64,000 nt of DNA, from assembly GCA_965242845.1 (NCBI GenBank), contig CBDETC010000003.1, positions 1,364,001 to 1,428,000 of the forward strand, written 5' to 3'. Made by a program: the position numbers and the translations under genes. The notes beneath the pieces were generated by a model. It did no database searches and had not been told where the DNA came from. It was given only the letters and a program-made list of their open reading frames with translations. This DNA comes from RHLJ01 sp965242845 (GTDB lineage: Bacteria > Bacteroidota > Rhodothermia > Balneolales > Balneolaceae). Below, piece after piece: positions 15,994 to 24,552 of the stretch. The stretch's first letter is position 1. Each line of letters opens with the position of its first letter.

Positions 15994-16844
15994 GCGAGAA
16001 CGAATTTTATATAGGCTGGCAGGAAGAGATGCCTCCATCAAACAGGAAGTTTTTGAAGCGAGTAATCATCGCATTGTTTTTACTGGTTGCGATGTTGGTG
16101 TTCGTTTTGGTGAGTCTGCAAAACCCATTCAGCCAAAGCCACTTCGAGTTCGGAACTCTTACCGAGCTTACCGGGGTCTATGTAAATGATCCTGTTCCAA
16201 TGTTACAGGTAACTGATGGAGTTCCTGAAGGCTTTTCGAAAAATGTACTGCTTGTGGGATTTGGGAAATTCGGCGCCAGTAGAATCATAGAAGATATTGA
16301 AGAAGATCACGGGTCGTTGGAATACAAAGAAGTGACGTTTTCAGGAACACTCATTTACGGAGATGGAGTCACCTTAATGGAGCTCACCAATCTCGAAGAT
16401 AGCTTCGTCTCATCTAAAGAATCCGATATTCCAATGATGCTGGATACTCCTCGTTTAGAAGAGGTAAGCCTCACCGGTGAAATTCTTGATCCGAAATGCT
16501 ACTTCGGAGTAATGAAGCCCGGGGAAGGGAAAATCCACAAGAGTTGTGCGATACGATGTATAAGTGGTGGTATTCCTCCAGTAATGCGCGTTCTTGAAGC
16601 AGATGGAGTCAACTACGATTATTACCTGGTTAAAGGTGAAGGAGGGGAGGAGATTAACGAGGAGGTTCTTCCTTATGTGGCTCAAACCATTACCATAACA
16701 GGTAACAGTACATGGCTAAATGGCTGGAGAGTACTCTATCTAGATACTGAGGAAATTGCAAAACCAGATTTAAGTTTCCTGGATGATTTTGATGCCAACA
16801 TGTGTGTATATCAACCTGATAAAAATACTCTGGCCGGAAGATGA
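15990..16844 (+). CDS. Membrane-anchored periplasmic protein of unknown function
   Basis: 284 residues with one helix near residues 23-43 (VIIALFLLVAMLVFVLVS) and a large exported domain. The exported part looks like two small beta domains (GTLTELTGVYVNDPVPML and EVSLTGEILDPKC). A conserved-looking stretch near residues 168-188 has three cysteines (DPKCYFG, HKSCAIRC) followed by ISGGIPPVM. The cysteines could bind metal or form a disulfide. I recognise no named family. The ATGA overlaps on both sides tie it to the Rieske membrane protein, perhaps as a periplasmic partner or assembly factor. Confidence 0.7.
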   Translation: MSENEFYIGWQEEMPPSNRKFLKRVIIALFLLVAMLVFVLVSLQNPFSQSHFEFGTLTELTGVYVNDPVPMLQVTDGVPEGFSKNVLLVGFGKFGASRIIEDIEEDHGSLEYKEVTFSGTLIYGDGVTLMELTNLEDSFVSSKESDIPMMLDTPRLEEVSLTGEILDPKCYFGVMKPGEGKIHKSCAIRCISGGIPPVMRVLEADGVNYDYYLVKGEGGEEINEEVLPYVAQTITITGNSTWLNGWRVLYLDTEEIAKPDLSFLDDFDANMCVYQPDKNTLAGR

Positions 16845-17626
16845 GCTCTTACACTAAAACCGATCAATGCATTCACTATCTCTCCCAAATACTTGCCAAA
16901 GCAGGGCGGACCTTTGTGCCTAAAAAGGAAGATGATAGCCACACGAATCTGTATTTCGATGCAGAAAAGAATTGGATAGAAGGGCGCTGGATTGAGACGG
17001 ATAAAGGCAAGATCAAACTGGTACTCCGAATCACTGATTTCTGCATGCTCTGGGTGGATGAGGAAGGCGAAGCACTTCAAACGGTATCCTCTGTAAAGAA
17101 ACTGGAGCATGAGGTCATCAAGCAACTATCAAAAACTCCGAACCAGTTGGGACTAGACATCGGTAGTTTTGCAGACCCACTGCATTTTGAAATTCCGGAT
17201 TACAGTTTCTCAGGGCAGCCCTATCAAATGATTAATCGCCATAATCTTGATGAATGGAGGAAGTGGCGGATATTGGCTAACCAGGCTTGTGAACGAGTAT
17301 TAGGGAAATTAGATGTAGAAGGAGAAATCCGAATCTGGCCTCATCACTTTGACACAGGAATTTATGTGCACGCCAATGAGAACATCGGGATTGGATTTGG
17401 CTTCGCGATGGAAGATGAAATGGCTGGAGCTCCCTATTTCTATATGTCTGGCTACCCTGCTAGTGGAAGCCTGGATTATGAGACCGTACCCGAATTAGAA
17501 AGCGGTACATGGATCATTTCAGAAGGGTATAAAGGAGCCATCTTAGCCATTACTGAATTTGAAGAAACCAGCCAGGCACTCGATACATACATCGAACAAG
17601 CGTTGAACTGGTTTTTAAGCAAGTAA
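16841..17626 (+). CDS. Conserved protein of unknown function in the Rieske operon
   Basis: 261 residues, soluble, no signal peptide or membrane helix. The most distinctive part is RIWPHHFDTGIYV followed by GIGFGFAMEDEMAGAPY, with a His-His-Asp cluster that could bind metal; this faintly recalls DUF5996-type proteins, but I cannot confirm it. It overlaps the previous gene by four bases and ends the overlapping chain. Function is unknown. Confidence 0.6.
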   Translation: MSSYTKTDQCIHYLSQILAKAGRTFVPKKEDDSHTNLYFDAEKNWIEGRWIETDKGKIKLVLRITDFCMLWVDEEGEALQTVSSVKKLEHEVIKQLSKTPNQLGLDIGSFADPLHFEIPDYSFSGQPYQMINRHNLDEWRKWRILANQACERVLGKLDVEGEIRIWPHHFDTGIYVHANENIGIGFGFAMEDEMAGAPYFYMSGYPASGSLDYETVPELESGTWIISEGYKGAILAITEFEETSQALDTYIEQALNWFLSK

Positions 17627-17752
17627 AATATTAATCGGCCTTAGAATTGTACGCTGCAAAGTTTTATTGAATGTAGCCGTGAGGAAAATTTCACGAAATT
17701 TTTAGGCGGAATGAAATCAAACCAGCGTAGAATTCGCAGCCGAGAGCTTTTG

Positions 17753-17776
17753 GTTCTTTTGTCGGTACAAAAGAAC
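17753..17776. repeat. Stem-loop upstream of the Rieske-ThDP gene
   Basis: GTTCTTTTGT, loop CGGT, ACAAAAGAAC: a perfect 10-bp stem 57 bases upstream of the fusion gene. No T-run follows. It may be a dispersed repeat or a transcript-end structure separating the upstream overlapping genes from the fusion gene. The remainder of 17627-17832 shows no gene. Confidence 0.55.
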
Positions 17777-17832
17777 AATGAACTGCATAAGAAGCGAGAT
17801 TTAAGTTAACATAACCAACAAAAGGCCGAACT

Positions 17833-19782
17833 ATGAGCGACCCCCTAATCTGGCATAAAGTCCTCGATAACAAAGAAGATCTTCCCGAAGGAAGAGTAAT
17901 GACCGTAACCGCAGGTCATAAAGGAATTTGCCTCACTCATTTTGAAGGAAGCTACTCAGCTTTGGATAACAAGTGTCCTCACCAGGGAGGTCCACTAGGA
18001 GAAGGAAGCATCGAAAATGGAATGCTACGTTGCCCATGGCATGGCTGGGATTATCATCCATGTACAGGAAACTCACCCGGTGGCTATGATGATGGAGTAG
18101 CGGCTTATGCACTCAAAGAAGAAGACGGTGCTATTTACGTTGGACTTGAACCAGAAAAACCGCATGAAACCACCGTTTCTGATGTAATGGTAGAAACCAT
18201 GATCAATTGGGGAGTGAATACAGTATTTGGAATGGTGGGACATTCCAATCTTGGTTTTGCCGATGCCATGCGCCGACAGGAAGAACAGGGAAATCTCCGA
18301 TTCTTTGGAATCCGACATGAAGGAGCCGCTTCTTTTGCAGCCTCCGCCTATGGAAAACTGACCGGAAAACCAGCAGGCTGTTTTGCCATTGCAGGGCCAG
18401 GATCAACCAATATGTACACGGGCTTATGGGATGCCAAAGTCGACCGGGCTCCCATCCTTGCACTAACCGGACAGGTAGCCACTCAGGTAGTGGGAACCGG
18501 TAATTTCCAGGAATTGGATTTAGTACAGGCGTTTAACTCGGTAGCAGAATTCAATCATAGGGTAGGGGCAACGAGTCGTCATGCAGAATTGATGTCTTTA
18601 GCCGTAAAACATGCGATCCTTAAAAGAGATGTCTCTCACCTCACCTTCCCGGATGAAGTACAGGAAACGCCAGCTCCGGCGCATGCCAAAGCGAAAACGC
18701 CAGAGAATCGCATCACGCCAATGAATATTGCTCCTCCTAAAGAAAGCTTTGATAAAGCGGTAGGGATGTTAAATGAGGCCAAACGTCCGGTAATTATTGT
18801 AGGACATGGAGCACGATTCCATATGGACCAGGTCATCAGTTTTGCGGAGAAATTGAAATGCCCGGTACTCACCACTTTTAAAGGAAAGGGGGAGATATCG
18901 GATCATCATCCACTGGGATGTGGAGTGTTAGGCCGTAGCGGTACTCCCATTGCCTCCTGGTTTATGAATGAATCGGATTTATTATTGGTAGTAGGAGCTT
19001 CTTTCTCCAATCACACAGGTATCACACCCAAAAAAACAACCATTCAAATTGATTTCGATCCTTTGGCGTTAAGCAAATTCCACCAGGTAGATGCTGCCGT
19101 GTGGGGGGAGATTTCAGTAACCATGGAAATGTTTGAGGAAGCTGGTATTAACCTGGCTAACAAAAACGATCATACCGATGAAATTGCCGATCGCTGGGAA
19201 TTCTGGCGAACGGAAAAGACCAAGCGCCTGATTGAGGATCATGGAAAAGGAGTGAGTTCAATTGCTGTATTTGATGCCCTAAATCAATATGCTCCGGAAA
19301 ATGCAGTGATGACTGTAGATGTAGGAAATAACGCCTATTCCTTCGGTCGTTATTACGAAAGTAAAGCCAACACCTTTTTGATGTCGGGTTACTTAGGTTC
19401 TATAGGATTCGCATTACCAGCTGCCATAGGAGCCTGGACCGCAGTAGGAAATGAGCGCCCAGTAGTTGCAGTTGCAGGGGATGGTGGTTTCTGCCAGTAC
19501 CTAGCTGAGATTACTACGTTGGTTAAGTACAATATGCCCATTAAGGTGATTGTGTTAAACAATGATGAACTGGGTAAAATCTCCAAAGAACAACGAGCAG
19601 GTGAACTGGATGTCTGGGCGACTAGCCTATCTAATCCTGAATTCGCTGAATATGCTAAAGGATGTGGAGCCAAAGGAATCCTGGTCACCGAAAGAGATCA
19701 ACTCAATGCAGCCATGCAAGAGCTCTTCGCTCACGATGGCCCGGCACTATTGGAGATTAAGACGGATGTGAGTTTGATTTGA
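17833..19782 (+). CDS. Rieske domain fused to a thiamine-diphosphate enzyme (pyruvate oxidase / acetolactate synthase type)
   Basis: 649 residues. Residues 1-105 form a Rieske [2Fe-2S] domain with Cys48-x-His50 (CPHQGGPLGEG) and Cys67-x-x-His70 (CPWHGWDY). From about 115 to the end is a complete three-domain ThDP enzyme: the activating Glu163 in RHEGAA, a central domain with VIIVGHGARF, and the ThDP/Mg site GDGG (about 548) to LNND (about 577). This domain order matches PoxB, pyruvate oxidase and acetolactate synthase. The Rieske cluster probably takes electrons from the ThDP intermediate, in place of or together with FAD. Its cluster motifs nearly match those of the membrane Rieske protein upstream. 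The 2-oxoacid substrate is unknown. No known family with this fusion comes to mind as characterised. Confidence 0.88.
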   Translation: MSDPLIWHKVLDNKEDLPEGRVMTVTAGHKGICLTHFEGSYSALDNKCPHQGGPLGEGSIENGMLRCPWHGWDYHPCTGNSPGGYDDGVAAYALKEEDGAIYVGLEPEKPHETTVSDVMVETMINWGVNTVFGMVGHSNLGFADAMRRQEEQGNLRFFGIRHEGAASFAASAYGKLTGKPAGCFAIAGPGSTNMYTGLWDAKVDRAPILALTGQVATQVVGTGNFQELDLVQAFNSVAEFNHRVGATSRHAELMSLAVKHAILKRDVSHLTFPDEVQETPAPAHAKAKTPENRITPMNIAPPKESFDKAVGMLNEAKRPVIIVGHGARFHMDQVISFAEKLKCPVLTTFKGKGEISDHHPLGCGVLGRSGTPIASWFMNESDLLLVVGASFSNHTGITPKKTTIQIDFDPLALSKFHQVDAAVWGEISVTMEMFEEAGINLANKNDHTDEIADRWEFWRTEKTKRLIEDHGKGVSSIAVFDALNQYAPENAVMTVDVGNNAYSFGRYYESKANTFLMSGYLGSIGFALPAAIGAWTAVGNERPVVAVAGDGGFCQYLAEITTLVKYNMPIKVIVLNNDELGKISKEQRAGELDVWATSLSNPEFAEYAKGCGAKGILVTERDQLNAAMQELFAHDGPALLEIKTDVSLI

Positions 19783-19840
19783 CGGTTTGGTTTTTTTGGC
19801 AAATCCAGTACGTTCTGCTAACCACCAACACAAAAACTCT

Positions 19841-21199
19841 ATGAGATTCGCTCTATTCAGCTTTGGCTTACTACTACTTATAGCATGCTCTCCATCAACA
19901 AAAGAACCCCCACCAAACATCATCTACATTTTTGCGGATGATTTAGGTTATGGAGATGTGGGAGTGTTCGGAGCAACGGATATCAAAACTCCGCACATAG
20001 ATCGGATGGCAGAAGAAGGAATAAAATTCACGGAGTTTTATTCCGCCTCACCAGTGTGCACGCCTTCAAGAGCTGGTTTGCTTACCGGGCGTTATCCGCA
20101 GCGTATGGGCTTAAACGGAGTGTTCTTCCCTGAAAGTTTTGAGGGCATGCCTCAGGAAGAAATTACTATTGCCGAGATGCTTAAGGACGAAGGCTATGCA
20201 ACCGGATTGGTAGGGAAGTGGCATTTAGGGCATATGCAGAAATTCATGCCGCTGGCACAGGGATTTGATGAGTATTTCGGTATTCCATATAGCAACGATA
20301 TGGAAAGTGTGGTGTATATGAGGGGCAATGATGTAGTCTCTCATTCTGTAGACCAAACCCAACTCACCAAAACCTATACGAAAGAAGCCATTCAGTACAT
20401 CGAAGAGCATAAAGAAGAACCCTTCTTTTTATACCTTGCTCATAATATGCCACATGTTCCGCTATATGCTTCGGATGAGTTTCTGGGGAGTTCCAATCGC
20501 GGCTTATATGGAGATGTGATCCAGGAGTTGGATTGGAGTGTGGGGCAAATAATCGAAAAACTGGAGGCAGAAGGGCTTCTAGAAAATTCCCTGGTCATTT
20601 TCTCCAGCGATAACGGTCCATGGTTGGTGATGGAAGACCATGGAGGAAGTTCAGGTGGACTTCGGGAAGGAAAGATGTACTCCTTTGAAGGAGGGATGAG
20701 AGTCCCGACGGTAGCTATGTGGAAGGGGAAGATTCCAGCTGGAACAGTATATGATGATATGGCTACTCAATTGGATTGGCTTCCAACCTTTGCAACGCTT
20801 ACTGGTGCAGAAGTTCCAACGGATCGAGTTATCGATGGTAAAGACATTTCAGCGGTTCTATTCGATACTGGAACCAGGATGGAAGAAGGCTTTCTGTACT
20901 TCGAATTCGGGCAACTTACGGGTTATAGAAAAGGGGACTGGAAGGTGAAACGTCCGTTCGAAGGATTTGAAGGAGCACGATGGAAGAAGTCTTCACCCGC
21001 TCACGATTCTCTACTCATCAATTTGAAATCTGATCCTTTCGAGCAGGTGAATGTGTTTGAAGAGAATAAAGTGCTTGCTCGTGCCTTGTTCCGGGAAATG
21101 GAAGAGAAGTATGCGTCACTGGGAGAGCTTCCTCCATCTATCGTGCTTAGGACTCCAGCTGATGAGAGTCATTATGAGTATTTGGAGGCTAAGGAATAA
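19841..21199 (+). CDS. Sulfatase lipoprotein
   Basis: 452 residues from ATG at 19841, which gives a lipoprotein signal (LLLIACSPS, Cys16); an upstream in-frame TTG is rejected. It is a formylglycine-dependent type I sulfatase: metal-binding DD at 33-34 (FADDLGYGDVG), the modified Cys73 in CTPSRAGLLTGR, the second signature GLVGKWHLGH, then FFLYLAHNMPH and FSSDNGPW. It removes sulfate esters, most likely from algal polysaccharides or glycosaminoglycans at the cell surface. A sulfatase-maturing enzyme is needed but is not in the window. It follows the ThDP gene by 58 bases. Confidence 0.93.
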   Translation: MRFALFSFGLLLLIACSPSTKEPPPNIIYIFADDLGYGDVGVFGATDIKTPHIDRMAEEGIKFTEFYSASPVCTPSRAGLLTGRYPQRMGLNGVFFPESFEGMPQEEITIAEMLKDEGYATGLVGKWHLGHMQKFMPLAQGFDEYFGIPYSNDMESVVYMRGNDVVSHSVDQTQLTKTYTKEAIQYIEEHKEEPFFLYLAHNMPHVPLYASDEFLGSSNRGLYGDVIQELDWSVGQIIEKLEAEGLLENSLVIFSSDNGPWLVMEDHGGSSGGLREGKMYSFEGGMRVPTVAMWKGKIPAGTVYDDMATQLDWLPTFATLTGAEVPTDRVIDGKDISAVLFDTGTRMEEGFLYFEFGQLTGYRKGDWKVKRPFEGFEGARWKKSSPAHDSLLINLKSDPFEQVNVFEENKVLARALFREMEEKYASLGELPPSIVLRTPADESHYEYLEAKE

Positions 21200-21250
21200 A
21201 GAATATCCATTGAAGAATAGAGAAGGAAGAAACTACTCATCAATTGAATT

Positions 21251-21325
21251 GTCATTCTGAGGCTTCTGCCGAAGAATCAACCATACCATTAACCTTGCTG
21301 ATTCTTCGCTATCGCTTAGAATGAC
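21251..21325. repeat. Composite palindromic repeat (GTCATTCTGA type)
   Basis: GTCATTCTGAG (21251-21261) faces CTTAGAATGAC (21315-21325). Inside, GAAGAATCA (21271-21279) faces TGATTCTTC (21299-21307). The same GTCATTCTGAG and GAAGAATCAAC words occur at 14385-14492, so both are members of one family. Confidence 0.7.
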
Positions 21326-21386
21326 AAGAAAGACAGCAACCAAATCCATGAATTCTCGTCCTACAGCCTTGTTTTAGCAAAAGTAT

Positions 21387-22451
21387 ATGACAAGATATTT
21401 CTCTCTAATTCTCACCATTCTCTTACTTCAATCTCTTCAAGTTTTTGGGCAACATCGCTTTGAATATGTCTCGCCTGAGGAAGCTGGATTCGATGCTAAT
21501 AAATTAGATTCACTCGCTATGTACCTGGAAGACGCAGGTTCTTCATCCATGATGATTCTTGTTGATGGAAAAATCGCTTTCGAATGGGGAGAGACGGATC
21601 GACCACATACCATTCATTCCATCCGAAAATCCATGCTTAATTCTCTTTTTGGAATCAAAGTGAATGAGGGAATAATCGATACCAATAAAACCATAGCTGA
21701 GCTGGGAATCGACGATATCTTTGAATTAACGGATCAGGAGAAAACAGCCCGGGTAGCTGATTTACTAAAATCCAGATCAGGAGTGTATCATCCATCTGCA
21801 GCTACTTCACCAGGAATGCTTAGGGGAATGCCCGAACGAGGTAGCTTCGAACCTGGCGAACGTTATATCTATAATAACTGGGACTTCAATGTGCTTGGAC
21901 ACATATTGGAGAAAGAGACGGGGAAGAGTATCTATGAATTGTACTATGAAGAGATTGCCCAGCCTTTGGGGATGTATGACTATAAAGGGAGATACGATTC
22001 CATCACTATTGATAAAGATTTTGAGGAGGAGGATTTTCCTACCAGAGATGGCTTCTATCAATACGAACCAGATAAATCAAAATACCCCGCCTATCATTTT
22101 CGGATGTCTGCTCGCGACATGGCCTTATATGGACAGCTATATTTGCAAAAAGGAAACTGGGAAGGCGAGCAACTTATTCCTGAATCCTGGATAGCATCGA
22201 GTATTAGACCATATTCACCTTATAACAGACGATTTGGTCTTGCCTATGGAATGCTCTGGTATGTACTTATGCCTACCGAAACCCGATCCAGTACTTCCTT
22301 TTATCATACCGGAACAGGAGTACATATGATGGGAGTATATCCGGCATCAAACCTGGTACTTATCCACCGTGTAGATACTGAAAAAGAGTACGATTTTGGC
22401 GAGCGTGAATTTTACGGAATGATCGATCGGGTATGGGGAGCTCGTGAGTAA
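21387..22451 (+). CDS. Secreted beta-lactamase-family serine hydrolase
   Basis: 354 residues with a signal peptide (RYFSLILTILLLQSLQVFGQ). Class C-type fold: catalytic SxxK at Ser78-Lys81 (HSIRKSML), the YxN-type motif in YIYNNWDF, and the HTG box in FYHTGTGVH in place of KTG. Such proteins are usually esterases, D-aminopeptidases or penicillin-binding-like hydrolases and seldom true beta-lactamases. It would act in the periplasm. It stands alone after the sulfatase. Confidence 0.88.
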   Translation: MTRYFSLILTILLLQSLQVFGQHRFEYVSPEEAGFDANKLDSLAMYLEDAGSSSMMILVDGKIAFEWGETDRPHTIHSIRKSMLNSLFGIKVNEGIIDTNKTIAELGIDDIFELTDQEKTARVADLLKSRSGVYHPSAATSPGMLRGMPERGSFEPGERYIYNNWDFNVLGHILEKETGKSIYELYYEEIAQPLGMYDYKGRYDSITIDKDFEEEDFPTRDGFYQYEPDKSKYPAYHFRMSARDMALYGQLYLQKGNWEGEQLIPESWIASSIRPYSPYNRRFGLAYGMLWYVLMPTETRSSTSFYHTGTGVHMMGVYPASNLVLIHRVDTEKEYDFGEREFYGMIDRVWGARE

Positions 22452-22457
22452 AAGGCC

Positions 22458-23345
22458 TTAAGTATTTGTTCGAGGTCTACTAATCCAGTCACTAATGAGA
22501 TCATACATCTCAGCTCGTACTTTTGGCCCGTAGTTTCCATTATATCCGTAGGCACAAACCGCGATGGTGCAATATTCATGATTATCGTTTATAAAGAATA
22601 ATGGACTCCCGCTTAATCCAAACACCAGTTGATTGGTGAAGGAAATACTCTTGTCATATACTTTCACAATCTTGCCCTGACTCATAAACTGATCACCAAT
22701 AGGTGATTCAGAATAATCCGGAGACAAGTCTTTATATCCTCCTGAAAAGACGCTCAGATGAGTTATATCATCACGTTCATCTATTTCATACAGCTGAAAA
22801 TGACCTTTGAGTCTGTCGTACAAATCAGTGTTGTCCAGCTCAATAACTCCAAAGTCGTATCGCCTACTATTTTGGGTTCCACGGTTATGCTCCCATTCGC
22901 GCGGTACGAAAAAGTGAGATCGTTTAGCTTGAGATTGCCCTCCCACATAAGCGGTATTTCCACTTAGAGCTGGATATATATCGATCCTGGTTGGGAAGTC
23001 ATTCTCATATTGAGGCAGGATACAATGAGCTGCAGTCAAAATATGTTGGGGAGAAATCAGCACTCCGCTTCCACCAACAGAATAAGTAGGATAATGGATG
23101 ATCAATTTGCAGATAAACCGATAGGGAGGATGTAATATCCAGCTTTGTGGAACTGGAGTAGGTACATTGCCAGCAGAAGTGGCCGGTGCCAGGGTGGTTA
23201 AATCAGCTGCATTATCCAGGGTGTTGGAGTTAACGGAGTCATTCCAATCGTCCTTATGCTGAAGGTAATCGGCCAGGAAAATAGCCTGGTTATCAGGGCC
23301 TAAAGAGGTAATGGAATCAGTTGAGCCAAGTGATAGAATACCCAT
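22458..23345 (-). CDS. Trypsin/V8-fold serine peptidase
   Basis: 295 residues. The catalytic triad of the chymotrypsin fold is visible: His107 in LTAAHC, Asp164 in RYDFGVIEL, Ser245 in FGLSGSPLF. The disulfide-style Cys79 and Cys108 resemble V8 / glutamyl endopeptidase relatives. The N-terminal ~65 residues (rich in Asn, Asp, Ser) look like a propeptide or linker, and no signal peptide is visible from the ATG at 23345. It lies two bases after an LpxR-like gene and is the third gene of an envelope hydrolase operon. How it leaves the cytoplasm, if it does, is unclear. Confidence 0.82.
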   Translation of the reverse strand: MGILSLGSTDSITSLGPDNQAIFLADYLQHKDDWNDSVNSNTLDNAADLTTLAPATSAGNVPTPVPQSWILHPPYRFICKLIIHYPTYSVGGSGVLISPQHILTAAHCILPQYENDFPTRIDIYPALSGNTAYVGGQSQAKRSHFFVPREWEHNRGTQNSRRYDFGVIELDNTDLYDRLKGHFQLYEIDERDDITHLSVFSGGYKDLSPDYSESPIGDQFMSQGKIVKVYDKSISFTNQLVFGLSGSPLFFINDNHEYCTIAVCAYGYNGNYGPKVRAEMYDLISDWISRPRTNT

Positions 23346-23347
23346 GA

Positions 23348-24499
23348 TTATTTCCTTGATGAACGAAATGCGCGATTCAAAGTAAATCCCGCCCAGGCAT
23401 GGATTCTTGAATTCTCATTCCAGAACTCGGGAGTTTTCAATCCTACATAAGGACTGAAAAGGAAGTTCTTGCTCTTAATCATAACTCCAAATCTTGAAGT
23501 ACCATATACAAAGCCTGTTTCTTTCCAAGGGAGGGTATAGGCCGAGCTCCTGAATTGTCCATGAAGCGATCCATTGTACAGCATTATTGAGGCACGGGCA
23601 TCTCCATAAAAATATATCTCCCAAAAGGAATCTTGTCTTAAGTGATTAGCTCTGCTGGCGAATGGACCACCGGCAACCGCCATAGCATCCACATTTCTGG
23701 AAGGATTTATATACCAGTTTCGCAAATCCAGCTTTCCCAATCGAAATTCTAAACCTAGCCCACCTTGTACAACATGACCTAAATCCACGTTAAATGTTTT
23801 GGTGAGCTGTCCTCTAAATTTCTTCACATTAGCGGGATTATTATTCGAAGACTCTTCAACGAGAGCTGTCTTAGTAACTAGGTTTTTCTTTGAATAAGAA
23901 AGTAAAAGGGTAGGTTCTCCACCCTCTGAAACCTGGTTGCTCCACCCCTCTGGATTGTAAGGAGGCTTGGTATTATTCTCATTCTGAGGTTTATGGATGG
24001 CTGTTTGTATTCCCTCAGCCAATCCTGGAATTCCCATCATTCCCAGGCTGAATTCCCATGATTGTCGTGTGTATTCTTGCTGATCCAGCCAGTTGAAGTT
24101 TAGGCCTAGCCAAACTACCGAGGCGTAAGGACGGTCACCTATAATCGGGTCCTTTTGTCTGAGATCATCAGGAGAAAAAGCGGCATATCTCAGGAATATT
24201 TTACTTGGCTCCTGGTAAGAAAGAGGCGAGCGATAGTTATCAATTTTAGTATGCAATTCGGCATCTTCAATTTTCCCCCTTATAAAGCAGGCTAGTCTGG
24301 GAGAATTCAAGGCAAACTCTCCTCCCTGAGTATAATTACGATCTTCATTCAGAAAGCCCAGACCCATGAACCGGGTAAACGTATCATTGTCCATGGTGAA
24401 GGACCAGTCACTGAATACTTTCTCAGTTTCACAGTTTTGAGCCCAGGCAGTTCCTGTTAATAGTATAGTGCAGACAAGCAATAGAATTGTCTTCTTCAT
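23348..24499 (-). CDS. LpxR-like outer-membrane lipid A deacylase family protein
   Basis: 383 residues with a signal peptide (KKTILLLVCTILLTGTAWAQ). It shows the LpxR/DUF2219 pattern: an Asn-Asp pair in MDNDTFTR, DRNYTQGGEF, GDRPYASVVWLGL, a His in QTAIHKPQ (the likely catalytic His of the family) and PEGWSNQVSEGGEPTLLLSY. LpxR is a 12-strand outer-membrane barrel that removes the 3' acyloxyacyl chain of lipid A. It is somewhat longer than the enteric enzyme (about 320). It is sandwiched between an amidase and a protease, all on one transcript. Confidence 0.78.
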   Translation of the reverse strand: MKKTILLLVCTILLTGTAWAQNCETEKVFSDWSFTMDNDTFTRFMGLGFLNEDRNYTQGGEFALNSPRLACFIRGKIEDAELHTKIDNYRSPLSYQEPSKIFLRYAAFSPDDLRQKDPIIGDRPYASVVWLGLNFNWLDQQEYTRQSWEFSLGMMGIPGLAEGIQTAIHKPQNENNTKPPYNPEGWSNQVSEGGEPTLLLSYSKKNLVTKTALVEESSNNNPANVKKFRGQLTKTFNVDLGHVVQGGLGLEFRLGKLDLRNWYINPSRNVDAMAVAGGPFASRANHLRQDSFWEIYFYGDARASIMLYNGSLHGQFRSSAYTLPWKETGFVYGTSRFGVMIKSKNFLFSPYVGLKTPEFWNENSRIHAWAGFTLNRAFRSSRK

Positions 24500-24552
24500 T
24501 AATATCCCTTATTAGCGTTTTTTCCGTTTAATATTATATGATCATCGAAGAG

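Noticed and set aside
19787..19840. TTG-started extension of the sulfatase
   Set aside because: It places residues in front of a clear lipoprotein signal that begins at the ATG at 19841.
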